A stretch of 64,000 bases of DNA from Mycobacterium bohemicum DSM 44277 (GTDB lineage Bacteria > Actinomycetota > Actinomycetes > Mycobacteriales > Mycobacteriaceae), in NCBI RefSeq assembly GCF_001053185.1, contig NZ_CSTD01000002.1:193577-257576 (forward strand), given 5' to 3'. Shown piece after piece: positions 1-8,109 of the stretch. The position numbers and the translations under genes are program-made. The notes under the pieces were generated by a model, which did not search any database, was not told where the DNA came from, and was given only the letters and a program-made list of their open reading frames with translations. Position 1 is the stretch's first letter, and each line of letters opens with the position of its first letter.

Positions 1-1
1 C

Positions 2-406
2 GGCACCTACGCGGGGATCGCCAGCGTCGAGCCGGCCGTGGTCGACGCGGCCCGCGCGATCGGCATGACGGAGACCCAGGTGCTGCTGCGTGTCGAGGTG
101 CCGAACGCGCTCCCGCTGATGCTGGGCGGGCTCCGCAGCGCGACCCTGCAGGTGGTGGCGACGGCAACGGTGGCCGCTTACGCGAGCCTCGGGGGGTTGG
201 GCCGGTACCTGATCGACGGGATCAAGGAACGGCAATTCCAGCTCGCCCTCGTCGGCGCGCTGACGGTCGCCGCCCTGGCGCTGATCTTGGACGGCCTGCT
301 GGCGTTGGCCGTATGGGCGTCGGCCCCGGGCAGCGGGCGGTTCAGGGAGCCGGTGATCACACTTACCGGCAAACCCGCCGCGGCCGGCGACGACGTTCTA
401 CGGTAG
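2..406 (+). CDS. proZ: Osmoprotectant (betaine/choline-type) ABC transporter permease, C-terminal part
   Basis: This is the 3' end of a permease gene that begins before the window; the frame is open from base 2. The visible 134 residues carry the EAA-type cytoplasmic loop of binding-protein-dependent permeases (DAARAIGMTETQVLLRVEVP, followed by NALP), which contacts the ATPase subunit. At least two hydrophobic segments follow, one around LMLGGLRSATLQVVATATVA and one near the C-terminus. The product would sit in the plasma membrane and import compatible solutes such as glycine betaine. It is called ProZ rather than ProW because in M. tuberculosis proZ is the gene next to the Rv3755c-type gene that follows here; that is recalled synteny. 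Only 4 nt separate it from the next gene, so the two may be co-transcribed. Confidence 0.8.
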   Translation, partial: GTYAGIASVEPAVVDAARAIGMTETQVLLRVEVPNALPLMLGGLRSATLQVVATATVAAYASLGGLGRYLIDGIKERQFQLALVGALTVAALALILDGLLALAVWASAPGSGRFREPVITLTGKPAAAGDDVLR

Positions 407-410
407 ATGG

Positions 411-1010
411 GTGAGCTCCGCCCCCACTGATCCGAACCGGCGCGTATGGCAGGCGATGCTGACCTGGCGTGCGCAGGACGTCTCACGGATGGAGTCGGTA
501 CGCGTGCAGGTCTCCGGCAAGCGGCTGCGGGCCAACGGCCGGATCGTGGCCGCGGCCACCGACGCCAACCCGGCCTTCGGCGCCTACTACGACCTACAGA
601 CCGACGAGTCCGGTGCCACCAAGCGGTTCGGCTTGACCGTCACCCTGGCCGAGCGGGAGCGTCAGCTCGCCATCGCCCGCGACGAAGAGAACATGTGGTT
701 GGTGACCGACCACCAGGGGGAGCGGCGTGCCGGATACAACGGGGCCCTCGACGTCGACGTGGTGTTCAGCCCCTTCTTCAACGCGCTTCCGGTGCGGCGC
801 CTCGGTGTACACGAGCGCGCGGAGTCGGTCATGTTGCCGATGGTTTATGTGAACGTGCCCGAGATGTCGGTGGTCGCCGCCACGGTGAGCTACACCAGCG
901 AGGGGCGCCTGGACGGGATCAAACTGCGCTCCCCCGTCGCCGACACCAGCGTGAGCGTCGATGAAGAGGGGTTCATCGTGGACTACCCCGGCTTGGCAGA
1001 GCGGATCTGA
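411..1010 (+). CDS. DUF1089 / putative glycolipid-binding family protein
   Basis: A 199-residue cytoplasmic protein with no signal peptide or membrane segment. Length and sequence (for example the [14 protein letters not shown] and [13 protein letters not shown] stretches) match the DUF1089 putative glycolipid-binding family, recalled as Rv3755c in M. tuberculosis. No catalytic motif is evident and its role is unknown. The GTG start lies 4 nt after the permease stop, which supports translational coupling to the transporter operon. Its 3' end overlaps the convergent tyrA gene by 38 nt. The family assignment is fairly secure; the function is not. Confidence 0.8.
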   Translation: MSSAPTDPNRRVWQAMLTWRAQDVSRMESVRVQVSGKRLRANGRIVAAATDANPAFGAYYDLQTDESGATKRFGLTVTLAERERQLAIARDEENMWLVTDHQGERRAGYNGALDVDVVFSPFFNALPVRRLGVHERAESVMLPMVYVNVPEMSVVAATVSYTSEGRLDGIKLRSPVADTSVSVDEEGFIVDYPGLAERI

Positions 1011-1944
1011 TCACTCCGCCGGCCCGGCCGGCGGCGGCCAGTTCCTGGCGCCAGTCCGGGGCCCCGATGACGACGTGGAAGATCTCGCTGCGGGGGAAGC
1101 TGTCGTAGCGGGTGCGGGCGGCGTGACCCGCTTCCACCAGGTCGGCCACGGAGTTATGGGCCGCCAGCGACTCGCGGGCGTGGCTCAGCAACTCGATCAC
1201 CCGGTCGGCCGCCGACACCAGCTGGTCGGAGTTGGCCTCGCACATCGCCCGCACCAGGTCGGGGGCGCTGGCCGCCACCCGGGTCCCGTCGCGGAAAGAC
1301 CCCGCGGCCAGCGCGAATGCCAGCGGCACCTCTCCAGCCGTGATGGCCAGCGCCTCGGCCAGCAGGTGGGGCAGATGCGAGATGGCCGCCGCGGCGGCGT
1401 CGTGCTCGTCGGACTTGGCCGGGAGCACCATCGCGCCGCAGTCCAGCGCGAGCGTCATCACCATCGACCACACGTCGGGGTCCACGTGGTCGTCCACGCT
1501 GACGACCCACGGGGTCCCGGTGAACAGTCCCGCGTGACCGGCCGCCCAGCCCGAGTGCGCCGTGCCGGTCATGGGGTGACCCCCGACGAAGCGCTTCCGC
1601 AGACCGGCCGCGGTGACTGCGTCGAGCACCGCGCACTTGACGCTGGTCACGTCGGTGAGCGGGCAGTCCGGGGCCAGGTCGCTGATGTGGCCGAGCATGC
1701 CCTGCAGGGCCGGCATCGGGACGGCCAGCACAATCAGCGCGCCGGTCTCGGCGGCCCGGGCCAGGGTGCCGCTCAGATCCGTGGTGGCGTCGAAGCCCTC
1801 GGCGGCCGCCCCGTGGGCGCCCTCGACCGAGCGGTTGTAGCCGAACACCTCGCGCCCCGCGGCCTTGGTGGCCCGCATGATCGAGCCGCCGATGAGCCCG
1901 AGCCCGAGGACGCACACCGGTGTCTGGGGTTGGGGGCTTGCCAC
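973..1944 (-). CDS. tyrA: Prephenate dehydrogenase
   Basis: A 323-residue enzyme that oxidatively decarboxylates prephenate to 4-hydroxyphenylpyruvate in tyrosine synthesis, using NAD(P). The dinucleotide-binding motif [11 protein letters not shown] lies at about residues 10-20. The [12 protein letters not shown] stretch at about 121-132 contains the catalytic-region histidine conserved in TyrA. No chorismate mutase or ACT domain is fused. The gene is convergent with the DUF1089 gene, overlapping it by 38 nt, and divergent from the tRNA deaminase pair. Length and neighbours fit the M. tuberculosis gene recalled as Rv3754. Confidence 0.92.
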   Translation of the reverse strand: MASPQPQTPVCVLGLGLIGGSIMRATKAAGREVFGYNRSVEGAHGAAAEGFDATTDLSGTLARAAETGALIVLAVPMPALQGMLGHISDLAPDCPLTDVTSVKCAVLDAVTAAGLRKRFVGGHPMTGTAHSGWAAGHAGLFTGTPWVVSVDDHVDPDVWSMVMTLALDCGAMVLPAKSDEHDAAAAAISHLPHLLAEALAITAGEVPLAFALAAGSFRDGTRVAASAPDLVRAMCEANSDQLVSAADRVIELLSHARESLAAHNSVADLVEAGHAARTRYDSFPRSEIFHVVIGAPDWRQELAAAGRAGGVIRSALPSRGSPR

Positions 1945-2045
1945 AGAGCAAGGTTGGCACAGTTCGGCGGATAGCGGTGCTTCCCGTGCCGTCGCGAATC
2001 GGCGCCGGTCCGGGTTGTGTCTGGTCAGGGGGCCTCGTCAGCGAC

Positions 2046-2051
2046 TACCGT
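2046..2051 (+). promoter_or_regulatory. Possible -10 element for a leaderless mRNA
   Basis: TACCGT fits the mycobacterial TANNNT -10 pattern. A start site about 7 nt downstream would fall within 2 nt of the ATG at 2060, giving a leaderless or near-leaderless transcript. No convincing Shine-Dalgarno precedes that ATG, which agrees. No -35 was recognised. Confidence 0.3.
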
Positions 2052-2059
2052 AAGCGCCC

Positions 2060-2581
2060 ATGGGACCACAACGGGCCTCAGCCCAGGGCTTGTCCGCGGA
2101 CACGCCGGACGGCTTCGGCGTTGCGGTCGTGCGCGAAGAGGGTAAATGGCGCTGTGCCCCCATGGCTCGCAAGTCGCTGACGAGCCTCGCGGCCGCCGAG
2201 ACGGAATTGCGCGAACTGCGCAGCGCCGGCGCGGTCTTCGGGCTGCTGGACGTCGACGACGAGTTCTTCGTCATCCTGCGGCCGGCGCCGTCGGGCACCC
2301 GGTTGCTGCTGTCGGATGCCACCGCCGCCCTGGACTACGACATCGCCGCCGAAGTGCTGGACAAGCTGGACGCCGACATCGACCCCGAAGACCTCGAGGA
2401 ATCGGAGCCGTTCGAGGAGGGCGACCTGGGGTTGTTGTCCGACATCGGGCTCCCCGAGGCGGTGCTGGGCGTCATCGTCGACGAAAGCGATCTCTACGCC
2501 GACGAGCAATTGGGCCGCATTGCGCGCGAGATGGGCTTCGCCGACGAGTTGTCGGCGGTGATCGACCGCCTCGGTCGGTGA
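2060..2581 (+). CDS. tRNA adenosine deaminase-associated protein
   Basis: A 173-residue acidic protein of the actinobacterial family annotated as tRNA adenosine deaminase-associated, recalled as Rv3753c. The middle and C-terminal parts are rich in Asp and Glu, for example LDADIDPEDLEESEPFEEGD. No catalytic motif is visible. Its stop codon overlaps the GTG start of tadA by 4 nt, the arrangement that gives the family its name. It presumably acts with TadA in wobble inosine formation, but this is inferred from gene order. The real start could lie inside the annotated N-terminus, since the conserved part begins near the GFGVAVVREEGKW stretch. Confidence 0.85.
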   Translation: MGPQRASAQGLSADTPDGFGVAVVREEGKWRCAPMARKSLTSLAAAETELRELRSAGAVFGLLDVDDEFFVILRPAPSGTRLLLSDATAALDYDIAAEVLDKLDADIDPEDLEESEPFEEGDLGLLSDIGLPEAVLGVIVDESDLYADEQLGRIAREMGFADELSAVIDRLGR

Positions 2582-3036
2582 TCAGTGACGAAGATCTGAT
2601 CCGTTCGGCACTGGCGGTCGCCATGACGGCCGGCCCGCGCGATGTGCCCATCGGTGCGGTTGTCGTCGGGCCCGACGGAACCGAGCTGGCCAGGGCCGTC
2701 AACGCCCGCGAGGCGCTGGGAGATCCGACCGCACACGCCGAGATCCTGGCGATGCGGGCCGCCGCCAAAGCCCTCGGCGACGGCTGGCGACTGGCGGGGG
2801 CCACGCTGGCCGTGACGGTCGAACCGTGCACCATGTGCGCCGGCGCTCTGGTCCTGGCGCGGGTCGAGCGGCTGGTGTTCGGGGCCTGGGAACCGAAGAC
2901 CGGAGCCGTCGGGTCGCTGTGGGACGTGGTTCGCGATCGCCGGCTCAACCACCGCCCCCAAGTGCGCGGCGGGGTGCTGGCGGCGGAGTGCGCCGCGCCC
3001 CTGGAGGACTTCTTCGCCCGCCAGCGATTGGGGTGA
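2578..3036 (+). CDS. tadA: tRNA-specific adenosine deaminase (A34 to I34)
   Basis: A 152-residue zinc deaminase that converts the wobble adenosine of tRNA-Arg(ACG) to inosine. The zinc and catalytic motif HAE is at residues 53-55 and the second zinc motif PCTMC at 83-87, both in the canonical C-H-E arrangement. The frame is open further upstream, but the GTG at 2578 is chosen because it gives the standard family length and overlaps the preceding stop (GTGA). A tRNA-Ser gene follows 30 nt downstream. Confidence 0.93.
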   Translation: MISDEDLIRSALAVAMTAGPRDVPIGAVVVGPDGTELARAVNAREALGDPTAHAEILAMRAAAKALGDGWRLAGATLAVTVEPCTMCAGALVLARVERLVFGAWEPKTGAVGSLWDVVRDRRLNHRPQVRGGVLAAECAAPLEDFFARQRLG

Positions 3037-3065
3037 GCGCCGGTGCGTTCGGTAAGCTGCCTGGC

Positions 3066-3155
3066 GGTGGCGTGTCCGAGCGGCCTAAGGAGCACGCCTC
3101 GAAAGCGTGTGACGGCTAACACCGTCCGAGGGTTCAAATCCCTCCGCCACCGCCA
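3066..3155 (+). tRNA. tRNA-Ser (anticodon CGA)
   Basis: A full class II cloverleaf can be drawn. The acceptor GGTGGCG pairs with CGCCACC, the anticodon loop is CTCGAAA (anticodon CGA, reading UCG), a long variable arm follows, and the T-loop is GGTTCAAATCC. CCA is encoded at 3153-3155. It follows tadA as in M. tuberculosis. The sequence behind it (3.2-4.2 kb) differs in character from the flanks, so the tRNA may have served as an integration site. Confidence 0.95.
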
Positions 3156-3291
3156 TAGCTAGAAACCGGTCCGCACTGGTGCGCGGCTTATCCGCGTACT
3201 TCCCGAAGCTGCTGGACACCACGTGGACCCCGTTTGGACACACTTTTCCTGCGGGCCGTGACCAGGGTGTTGCCCACCTTGTCCAAATCCG

Positions 3292-3611
3292 TCAAACAGA
3301 TCCGCGTAGGTCCGCAAGGTCTACGTCAGTGTCTTGCGCCGTGTTGTAGTTGCGCCCGGAGTAGGTGACCGCGACCGCGTCGCCGATGCCCTCAACTTGA
3401 TACGTAACATTGACTTCCCGCTTTGATTCCATGTGAACGCCAGTCGCGACTAGACCGACGAACGCGAAGCAACCGCCCACGCCGAGCAGGGCGATCAGGA
3501 CGCATCCCCCGAATACCCACGGCCACACCAAACTCTTCTTGGGGGCTGCTGGTAGTGATCTGGAGGCGGATACCCCGCCGCTGTTGTACGACGTTTAGGG
3601 ACACCATTCAC
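3292..3611 (-). pseudogene. Small MmpS-like membrane protein, frameshifted
   Basis: Two overlapping frames join into one plausible protein. The upstream frame (GTG at 3611) reads a proline-rich cytoplasmic tail, YPPPDHYQQPP. The downstream frame reads KKSLVWPWVFGG and then a single membrane segment, VLIALLGVGGCFAFVGLVA. An extracellular piece follows (VNVTYQVEGIGDAVAVTYSG) that resembles the MmpS-type domain but ends early. The switch falls at the G5 run 3541-3545. One extra base there restores a 106-residue frame, and the composite length of 320 nt is one short of a multiple of three. It could be a decayed gene or an indel error. It overlaps the end of the Excalibur gene. Confidence 0.6.
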
Positions 3612-3846
3612 AAGCGATGCCGTCGTTGTCGCGGTCAAGGCCAGGGCGGTAGCCCGGATCGCCCCGATGCAACGGGGCCACCCCCGCGGCACAGGCGGCC
3701 CGACAATTCGGGTAGTACGCCGACGGCGCGGAGGTTGTCGGCGTCGTTGACGGATCTGCATGCCCTAAGGCGGAACCCGCTACACCCATCGCGATCGCTA
3801 CAACGAACGGCGCCAGGCGAAACAGACTGAGAAACCGTTGCATCAA
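3595..3846 (-). CDS. Secreted Excalibur calcium-binding domain protein
   Basis: An 83-residue protein with a hydrophobic N-terminal signal (FVVAIAMGVAGSALGHA, cleavage probably after about residue 30). A short linker leads to an Excalibur domain: YPNC, then the calcium loop DPGYRPGLDRDNDGIACE, which has the DxDxDGxxCE pattern of the family. The paired cysteines suggest disulfides outside the cell. The function of Excalibur proteins in mycobacteria is unknown. The gene lies in the islet behind tRNA-Ser and overlaps the next, frameshifted gene. Confidence 0.8.
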   Translation of the reverse strand: MMQRFLSLFRLAPFVVAIAMGVAGSALGHADPSTTPTTSAPSAYYPNCRAACAAGVAPLHRGDPGYRPGLDRDNDGIACEWCP

Positions 3847-4205
3847 ACACCCCTCTCCGTATGGGCTGTGATGCCCGAGCCTGACCGACCTCGATGGCGC
3901 TTCACGAGCAGTTCGCCAGGTTTCATAAGAGATTCATGCAATACCGAGGGTTTTGACCTGCGCGGGCAGCCGTCCTCGACGAAATACTCTTGAAGACTAC
4001 GGATTTCGAGCTCGGCGCCCGGTGGCGGCGGCGTCGTCATGTTGCGACCGGGTCAGCCCGGTTGCCGCGATGCCCAGAAGCCAAAGCTGACCGCCGCCCC
4101 AGCATGGATGCCGACTAACCGCGCCACTCGTTCGACGGCCTTCGAACAACGATCGAATCTGAACTGCGTTCGAATCTGACCACACGGTGGCCTGGGCGTC
4201 GACGG
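3847..4205. other. Intergenic stretch without a supported gene
   Basis: About 360 nt between the Excalibur gene and the DUF167 gene. Base composition is visibly less GC-rich than the flanks. The short open frames here (up to 65 codons) have no recognisable domain and no Shine-Dalgarno. I see no transposase, repeat or copy of the tRNA end. It may be decayed remnant DNA. Confidence 0.5.
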
Positions 4206-4436
4206 TCAGCTCTTGATGCGGAAGCGCTTCTGCCGGGACGTGGCTCCGGACACCAGCTCCACGCGGCTTCGCGGCACGCCGAGATGAGCGGCCAGCAGCC
4301 GCACGACCGCGTCGTTGGCCTTGCCGTCCACGGCCCGCTCACGCACGTAAACGGTCAGCGCACCGCCGGAGCCGACCTCGACGAGAGGTCCCTTGCGGCT
4401 GCCGGGTTTGACCTTGACGGCGATGCAGTCGCCCAT
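4206..4436 (-). CDS. DUF167 (YggU-type) family protein
   Basis: A 76-residue protein with the DUF167 signature: VKVKPGSRK near the N-terminus, then VRERAVDGKANDAVVRLLA and a basic tail, SRQKRFRIKS. The fold is a small alpha/beta unit of unknown function. The frame is open further upstream; the ATG at 4436 is chosen because it gives the family length. It begins 2 nt after the stop of the glycosidase gene, so the two are probably co-transcribed, although no functional link is known. Confidence 0.85.
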   Translation of the reverse strand: MGDCIAVKVKPGSRKGPLVEVGSGGALTVYVRERAVDGKANDAVVRLLAAHLGVPRSRVELVSGATSRQKRFRIKS

Positions 4437-4438
4437 GC

Positions 4439-5590
4439 TCAGCGCTGGGCAACCAACGCCGAACTCGCGTTGGTGAGCGCCTGGATGGTCTGGGTGTCGG
4501 CCGCCTGATGCGGTTGGCCGTCGGGGCGCAGCAGATCGTGGAACCATACCTTCGGGACCTGGCTATAGGGGTGATCCCAGGAGTCCCAGGGGAAATAGGT
4601 TTGTGTCTTGCCGGCGACCAGGCCCCAGTTGATGGCGCCGACGTTGCGGCGCTTGGCAATTGGCAGGATCCCCTCGACGGTGCTGCCCCGCGGCCTGGCC
4701 ATGTACTCGGTGCAGATGATCGGCCTTCCCAGTGGGGCAAGCTCGCTGACACGGTCCTCGAAGCCCGCGGGTTCGGCATAGGAGTGGAAGGTGATCACGT
4801 CGGAGTTGGCGAGCTGGATGTCGCTGATCGCGGTGCGGCCCTGCGGTTCTCCCCAATCTCCGCGCCACACCCCGCTCGTCAGCGGCTGGCTGGGATCCAC
4901 CGCGCGTGCCCAGCGGAACACCTGGGGGAGCAGGTTTGTCACGAGCTGCTCCTTGTCGCTCCTCTCGACATTGCGATATTGACGCGCGGGGTTGTCGGGC
5001 TCGTTCCACAGGTCCCAGCCCAACACCCGGTCGTCGCTGCGGAACTGGGTCAACACCGCGGTGACGTAGTCCTGCAGGACCTTGGTGTAGCGGGGATCGC
5101 CGAGCCGTTCGGCGCCGGGGCTCTGCACCCATCCCGAGTTGTGCACGCCCGGCCTGGGCGCGCGCTGCCGTCCCGCCCGGGGTGCCGGGTCCCAGCACGA
5201 GTCGAAGAAGACGAACAGCGGTTTGATGCGGTGGCGGGCCGCGATTCCGACGAAGTCGGCGAGGCGGTTCTGAAAGCCGCGTTGGTCCTGGGCCCACAGC
5301 TGATCGTGCAGGAAGACACGCGCCGTGTTGAACCCGTAAAACCTCGCCCAGCCGAGTTCGGCGTCGATGCGCCGAGGATCGAAGGTGTCGGGCGCAAACA
5401 TCTCGAGCTGGTTGATCGCGTTCGAGGGAATGTAGTTGGCTCCCACCAGCCAGCCCTGCCCCTGATACCAACGATTGGCCCGGTCCTGGGGCCATCGACC
5501 GGCGTCCTCGGCGGCCGCGCGGGGCGTGCGGGTCAATGCGGCTCCGGCCGCCAGCAGCAGCGGTAGTTTCAGGGCCGTACGACGTTGCAC
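4439..5590 (-). CDS. Secreted glycoside hydrolase, GH5-like (cellulase/mannanase fold)
   Basis: A 383-residue protein with a signal peptide that contains an RR pair near the N-terminus (MQRRTALKLPLLLAAGAALT), so export may be by Sec or Tat. The catalytic part has the TIM-barrel hallmarks of clan GH-A. The acid/base Glu197 lies in GWDLWNEPDN and the probable nucleophile Glu295 in IICTEYMARP. FHSYAEP matches the conserved His-x-Tyr strand. It would hydrolyse beta-linked polysaccharide outside the cell; the substrate cannot be told from sequence. It precedes the DUF167 gene in the same direction with a 2-nt gap. Confidence 0.82.
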   Translation of the reverse strand: MQRRTALKLPLLLAAGAALTRTPRAAAEDAGRWPQDRANRWYQGQGWLVGANYIPSNAINQLEMFAPDTFDPRRIDAELGWARFYGFNTARVFLHDQLWAQDQRGFQNRLADFVGIAARHRIKPLFVFFDSCWDPAPRAGRQRAPRPGVHNSGWVQSPGAERLGDPRYTKVLQDYVTAVLTQFRSDDRVLGWDLWNEPDNPARQYRNVERSDKEQLVTNLLPQVFRWARAVDPSQPLTSGVWRGDWGEPQGRTAISDIQLANSDVITFHSYAEPAGFEDRVSELAPLGRPIICTEYMARPRGSTVEGILPIAKRRNVGAINWGLVAGKTQTYFPWDSWDHPYSQVPKVWFHDLLRPDGQPHQAADTQTIQALTNASSALVAQR

Positions 5591-5802
5591 GAAGTGACCA
5601 TAAATTTCACCGGGCGATCCCTTCGGTCTCGCGGCTCGGCTCGTGGGGAATTGTTATGCCGTTGTCACCAGGCAGTATTCAGCCCACGAGGTCGGTGAGA
5701 GCTTCGACACGCCGTAGCGCCGCGGACGATCGGCGCGGCGCACCATCGCGGTCGTCGTCCGCTTCGACCGCGGGTGACGCGTTCGTCCCTAATACGGTGC
5801 GA

Positions 5803-6198
5803 TCAGATGTCCGACGGCGGCGTCCAGGATTCCACCAGCAGCGGCAGTGAGATGGTCTGCCCGCCGCCCGTCACCTCGACGGACCACCGGCCGTCATAGG
5901 GCAGTTGCACCTGGATGTCGAAGAAGGCGTAGCCGGGGAACTCCCCGATCGAGGCGTCGGGCAGCTCGAATCGCTGGTGCGCCGAGTTGTCGAGCGTCGG
6001 GGGCTTGATTTCGACATCGACCGTGTGGCCCGCATCCTTTTCGCCATCGCCGGAATCGGCCCGGGTCAGCACCACCAGGACGAGGCTCACCCAGCGGTCG
6101 GGCCCCACCACAAAACGCGATACGACCCCGCCCGACACGTTGAGTTTGTTATCTACCGTCGCTGCGGCTTCGGCCAGAAAGGCCCCGGTAAGTATCAC
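5803..6198 (-). CDS. Conserved protein of unknown function
   Basis: A 131-residue protein without signal peptide or membrane segment. Its layout is an N-terminal ILTGAFLAEAAATVDNKLNV, several beta-strand-like stretches and a C-terminal TISLPLLVESWTP. The start resembles the DUF6941-type proteins that open with a hydrophobic strand and an NKL-x-V-x-G motif, but this is only a resemblance. GC-rich third positions and the lack of a better frame support a real gene. It diverges from the DUF2237 gene. Confidence 0.6.
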   Translation of the reverse strand: MILTGAFLAEAAATVDNKLNVSGGVVSRFVVGPDRWVSLVLVVLTRADSGDGEKDAGHTVDVEIKPPTLDNSAHQRFELPDASIGEFPGYAFFDIQVQLPYDGRWSVEVTGGGQTISLPLLVESWTPPSDI

Positions 6199-6355
6199 AC
6201 GCAGAACCTACAACGCCCCCGCGCCGGGCGCGGGTCAATCAGCCATTCACCTGGCGCAAGGTCACGCCGTACCGCGCCGCTTCGGACCGGCATCCCTTCG
6301 GCTCGGATGGACATGCCGCTTTCAAAGATCGCCCCGAAGGGCGAATACTGGGTGG

Positions 6356-6742
6356 GTGCCAGATCGCAATGTGCTCGGCGGGCCGCTGGAACCGTGCGGC
6401 AGTGACCCGCTGACCGGGTACTACCGCGACGGCTGCTGTTCGACGGGACCCGAGGACTTGGGCCGACACACCATCTGCGCGGTGATGACTGGGGAATTCC
6501 TCGAACACCAGCGATCCATCGGCAACGACCTGTTGACACCGGTCCCGGAATACCGGTTCCCCGGCCTGCTGCCCGGCGACCGCTGGTGCGTCACCGCCCT
6601 GAACTGGCTTCGCGCCCACCGCGACGGTTGCGCCGCGCCGGTGGTGCTGGCGTCCACCCACGAGCGCACCCTCGAAGTGGTCCCCCTCGAGGCGCTCCTG
6701 GAACACCAAGTCGACGTGCCCGACGATCTCGCCAATCTGTAG
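6356..6742 (+). CDS. DUF2237 family protein
   Basis: A 128-residue protein matching the DUF2237 family along its length: NVLGGPLEPC near the start, TGYYRDGCC, HTICAVMTGEFLEHQ, and PGDRWCVTALNWLRA near the end. Several conserved cysteines (C13, C24 and C25) could bind metal, but no function is known. The GTG at 6356 is chosen because the conserved NVLGGPLEPC begins just after it and a GAAGG lies upstream; no ATG is in frame nearby. It runs in the same direction as the sulfotransferase gene, 84 nt ahead of it. Confidence 0.75.
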   Translation: MPDRNVLGGPLEPCGSDPLTGYYRDGCCSTGPEDLGRHTICAVMTGEFLEHQRSIGNDLLTPVPEYRFPGLLPGDRWCVTALNWLRAHRDGCAAPVVLASTHERTLEVVPLEALLEHQVDVPDDLANL

Positions 6743-6826
6743 CCGCCGATCGAGTCGGTTGACCGGCCGATCCGCGCCCCGTCTACCGTCTGTGTCACAC
6801 AATCGACACCTCGAAGAGGGGCTGCG

Positions 6827-8092
6827 GTGGGCTCTGCGCTCGGCGACATCGACTTCGACGACCTGACGTCGCCCAAACTGACCGACGTCCAGCGCCAGAT
6901 CCTGGAATACACCGAAGCCAGGCACGTCGAGTTCGACACCGACCAGATGGTGGCGGAGGCCATCGAGCAGGCTAACGTCGGCGACGACCTGGACGACCCC
7001 GACGGGTTCGGTGACCGGCTGGCCGCCCACATCGCGGCCATCGAAGGGGACGACGGCCTGACCCAGCTCACCCGGTCCTCCCTGCGGCAACGGGTGGTCC
7101 GGCTGCTCCGCAACCGGCTGTCGTTGACCGACCTGCTCAAGCGGTATCCCGAGATCGAAACGATCCCGATCGAGAAGCCGCTCATCGTCGTCGGGATGCC
7201 GCGTTCCGGCACCACCCACCTGGTGAATCTGATCGCCGCCGACCCGCGCCGGCGCGCGCTGCCGTACTGGGAGAGCCAGGACCCGATCCCCGCGCGCGGA
7301 CAGGGTCCCGACATCTTCGGCGTCGACCCGCGCTACGCGCGCGCGAAGTCCGAGCACGACGCGCTCATGGCGAGCGCGCCGGTGGTCGCCGCCATGCACG
7401 ACCGGTTCCCCGAGGCGATCGAGGAGGAAGTCGAACTTCTCGACCTGGACCTGGCGGCATACGTGCTGGAATGGCATGCGCGGGTGCCGGTTTGGCGTGA
7501 CTACTACCTGGAGCTGGACCAAAACCGGCATTACGCGTACATGCGCAAAGTGCTGCAGGCATTGACGTTTCTGCGCGGCCCGCGGACCTGGGTCCTCAAA
7601 AGCCCGCAGCACTGCGAGCAACTCGGCCCGCTCATGGCGACCTTCCCCGACGCGACGGTCGCGTTCACCCACCGTGACCCCGTCGCGGTGATCCAGTCGG
7701 CGATCACGATGATGGCCTACTCCGACCGGCTGCGCCGGACGAGTATCGATCCGGGCTGGCTGGTGGAGTACTGGAGCGACCGCGTCCACCGGCTCCTGAG
7801 CGCCTGCGTGCGCGACCGCGACCTCGTGCCGGCCGACCGCAGCATCGACGTCAACTTCCACCACTTGAACGGTAACGAAATGCCGGTACTCGAACGGTTG
7901 TATCAGTGCGGTGGAGTCGAATTGACACCCAAGGTGCGCGACCGGTTCCAGCGCTACCTGGACGCCAACCCGCGTGGCAAGCACGGGCGCATCCGCTACG
8001 ACCTGCAGCGACACTTCGGCTTTTCGGCCGACGAACTGCGTCGGCGTTTCGACTTCTACTTCGACAGGTTCGACGTCCGCCCCGAGGCATGA
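6827..8092 (+). CDS. PAPS-dependent sulfotransferase family protein
   Basis: A 421-residue protein of the Sulfotransfer_3 type. The 5'-phosphosulfate loop is IVVGMPRSGTTHLVNL (about residues 120-135). The 3'-phosphate region is VLKSPQH (256-262) followed by FTHRDPVAVIQS (280-291). It would transfer sulfate from PAPS to a hydroxylated substrate, and slow-growing mycobacteria have many such paralogs. The GTG start follows a weak GA-rich site. The stop overlaps a possible ATG of the next gene, whose better start is 18 nt on. It is the first gene of an operon that includes a possible sulfatase-type hydrolase. Confidence 0.85.
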   Translation: MGSALGDIDFDDLTSPKLTDVQRQILEYTEARHVEFDTDQMVAEAIEQANVGDDLDDPDGFGDRLAAHIAAIEGDDGLTQLTRSSLRQRVVRLLRNRLSLTDLLKRYPEIETIPIEKPLIVVGMPRSGTTHLVNLIAADPRRRALPYWESQDPIPARGQGPDIFGVDPRYARAKSEHDALMASAPVVAAMHDRFPEAIEEEVELLDLDLAAYVLEWHARVPVWRDYYLELDQNRHYAYMRKVLQALTFLRGPRTWVLKSPQHCEQLGPLMATFPDATVAFTHRDPVAVIQSAITMMAYSDRLRRTSIDPGWLVEYWSDRVHRLLSACVRDRDLVPADRSIDVNFHHLNGNEMPVLERLYQCGGVELTPKVRDRFQRYLDANPRGKHGRIRYDLQRHFGFSADELRRRFDFYFDRFDVRPEA

Positions 8093-8109
8093 CCGAAGGA
8101 ACACCTGAA

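Noticed and set aside
3843-4185. Two short minus-strand frames of 62-65 codons in the islet behind tRNA-Ser
   Set aside because: No Shine-Dalgarno, no domain and weak codon bias; kept only as an unassigned stretch.
6239-8104. A 621-codon open frame on the minus strand
   Set aside because: It lies antisense to the sulfotransferase gene, which has clear PAPS motifs; the reverse frame is open only because of GC-rich codon bias and has no recognisable domain.
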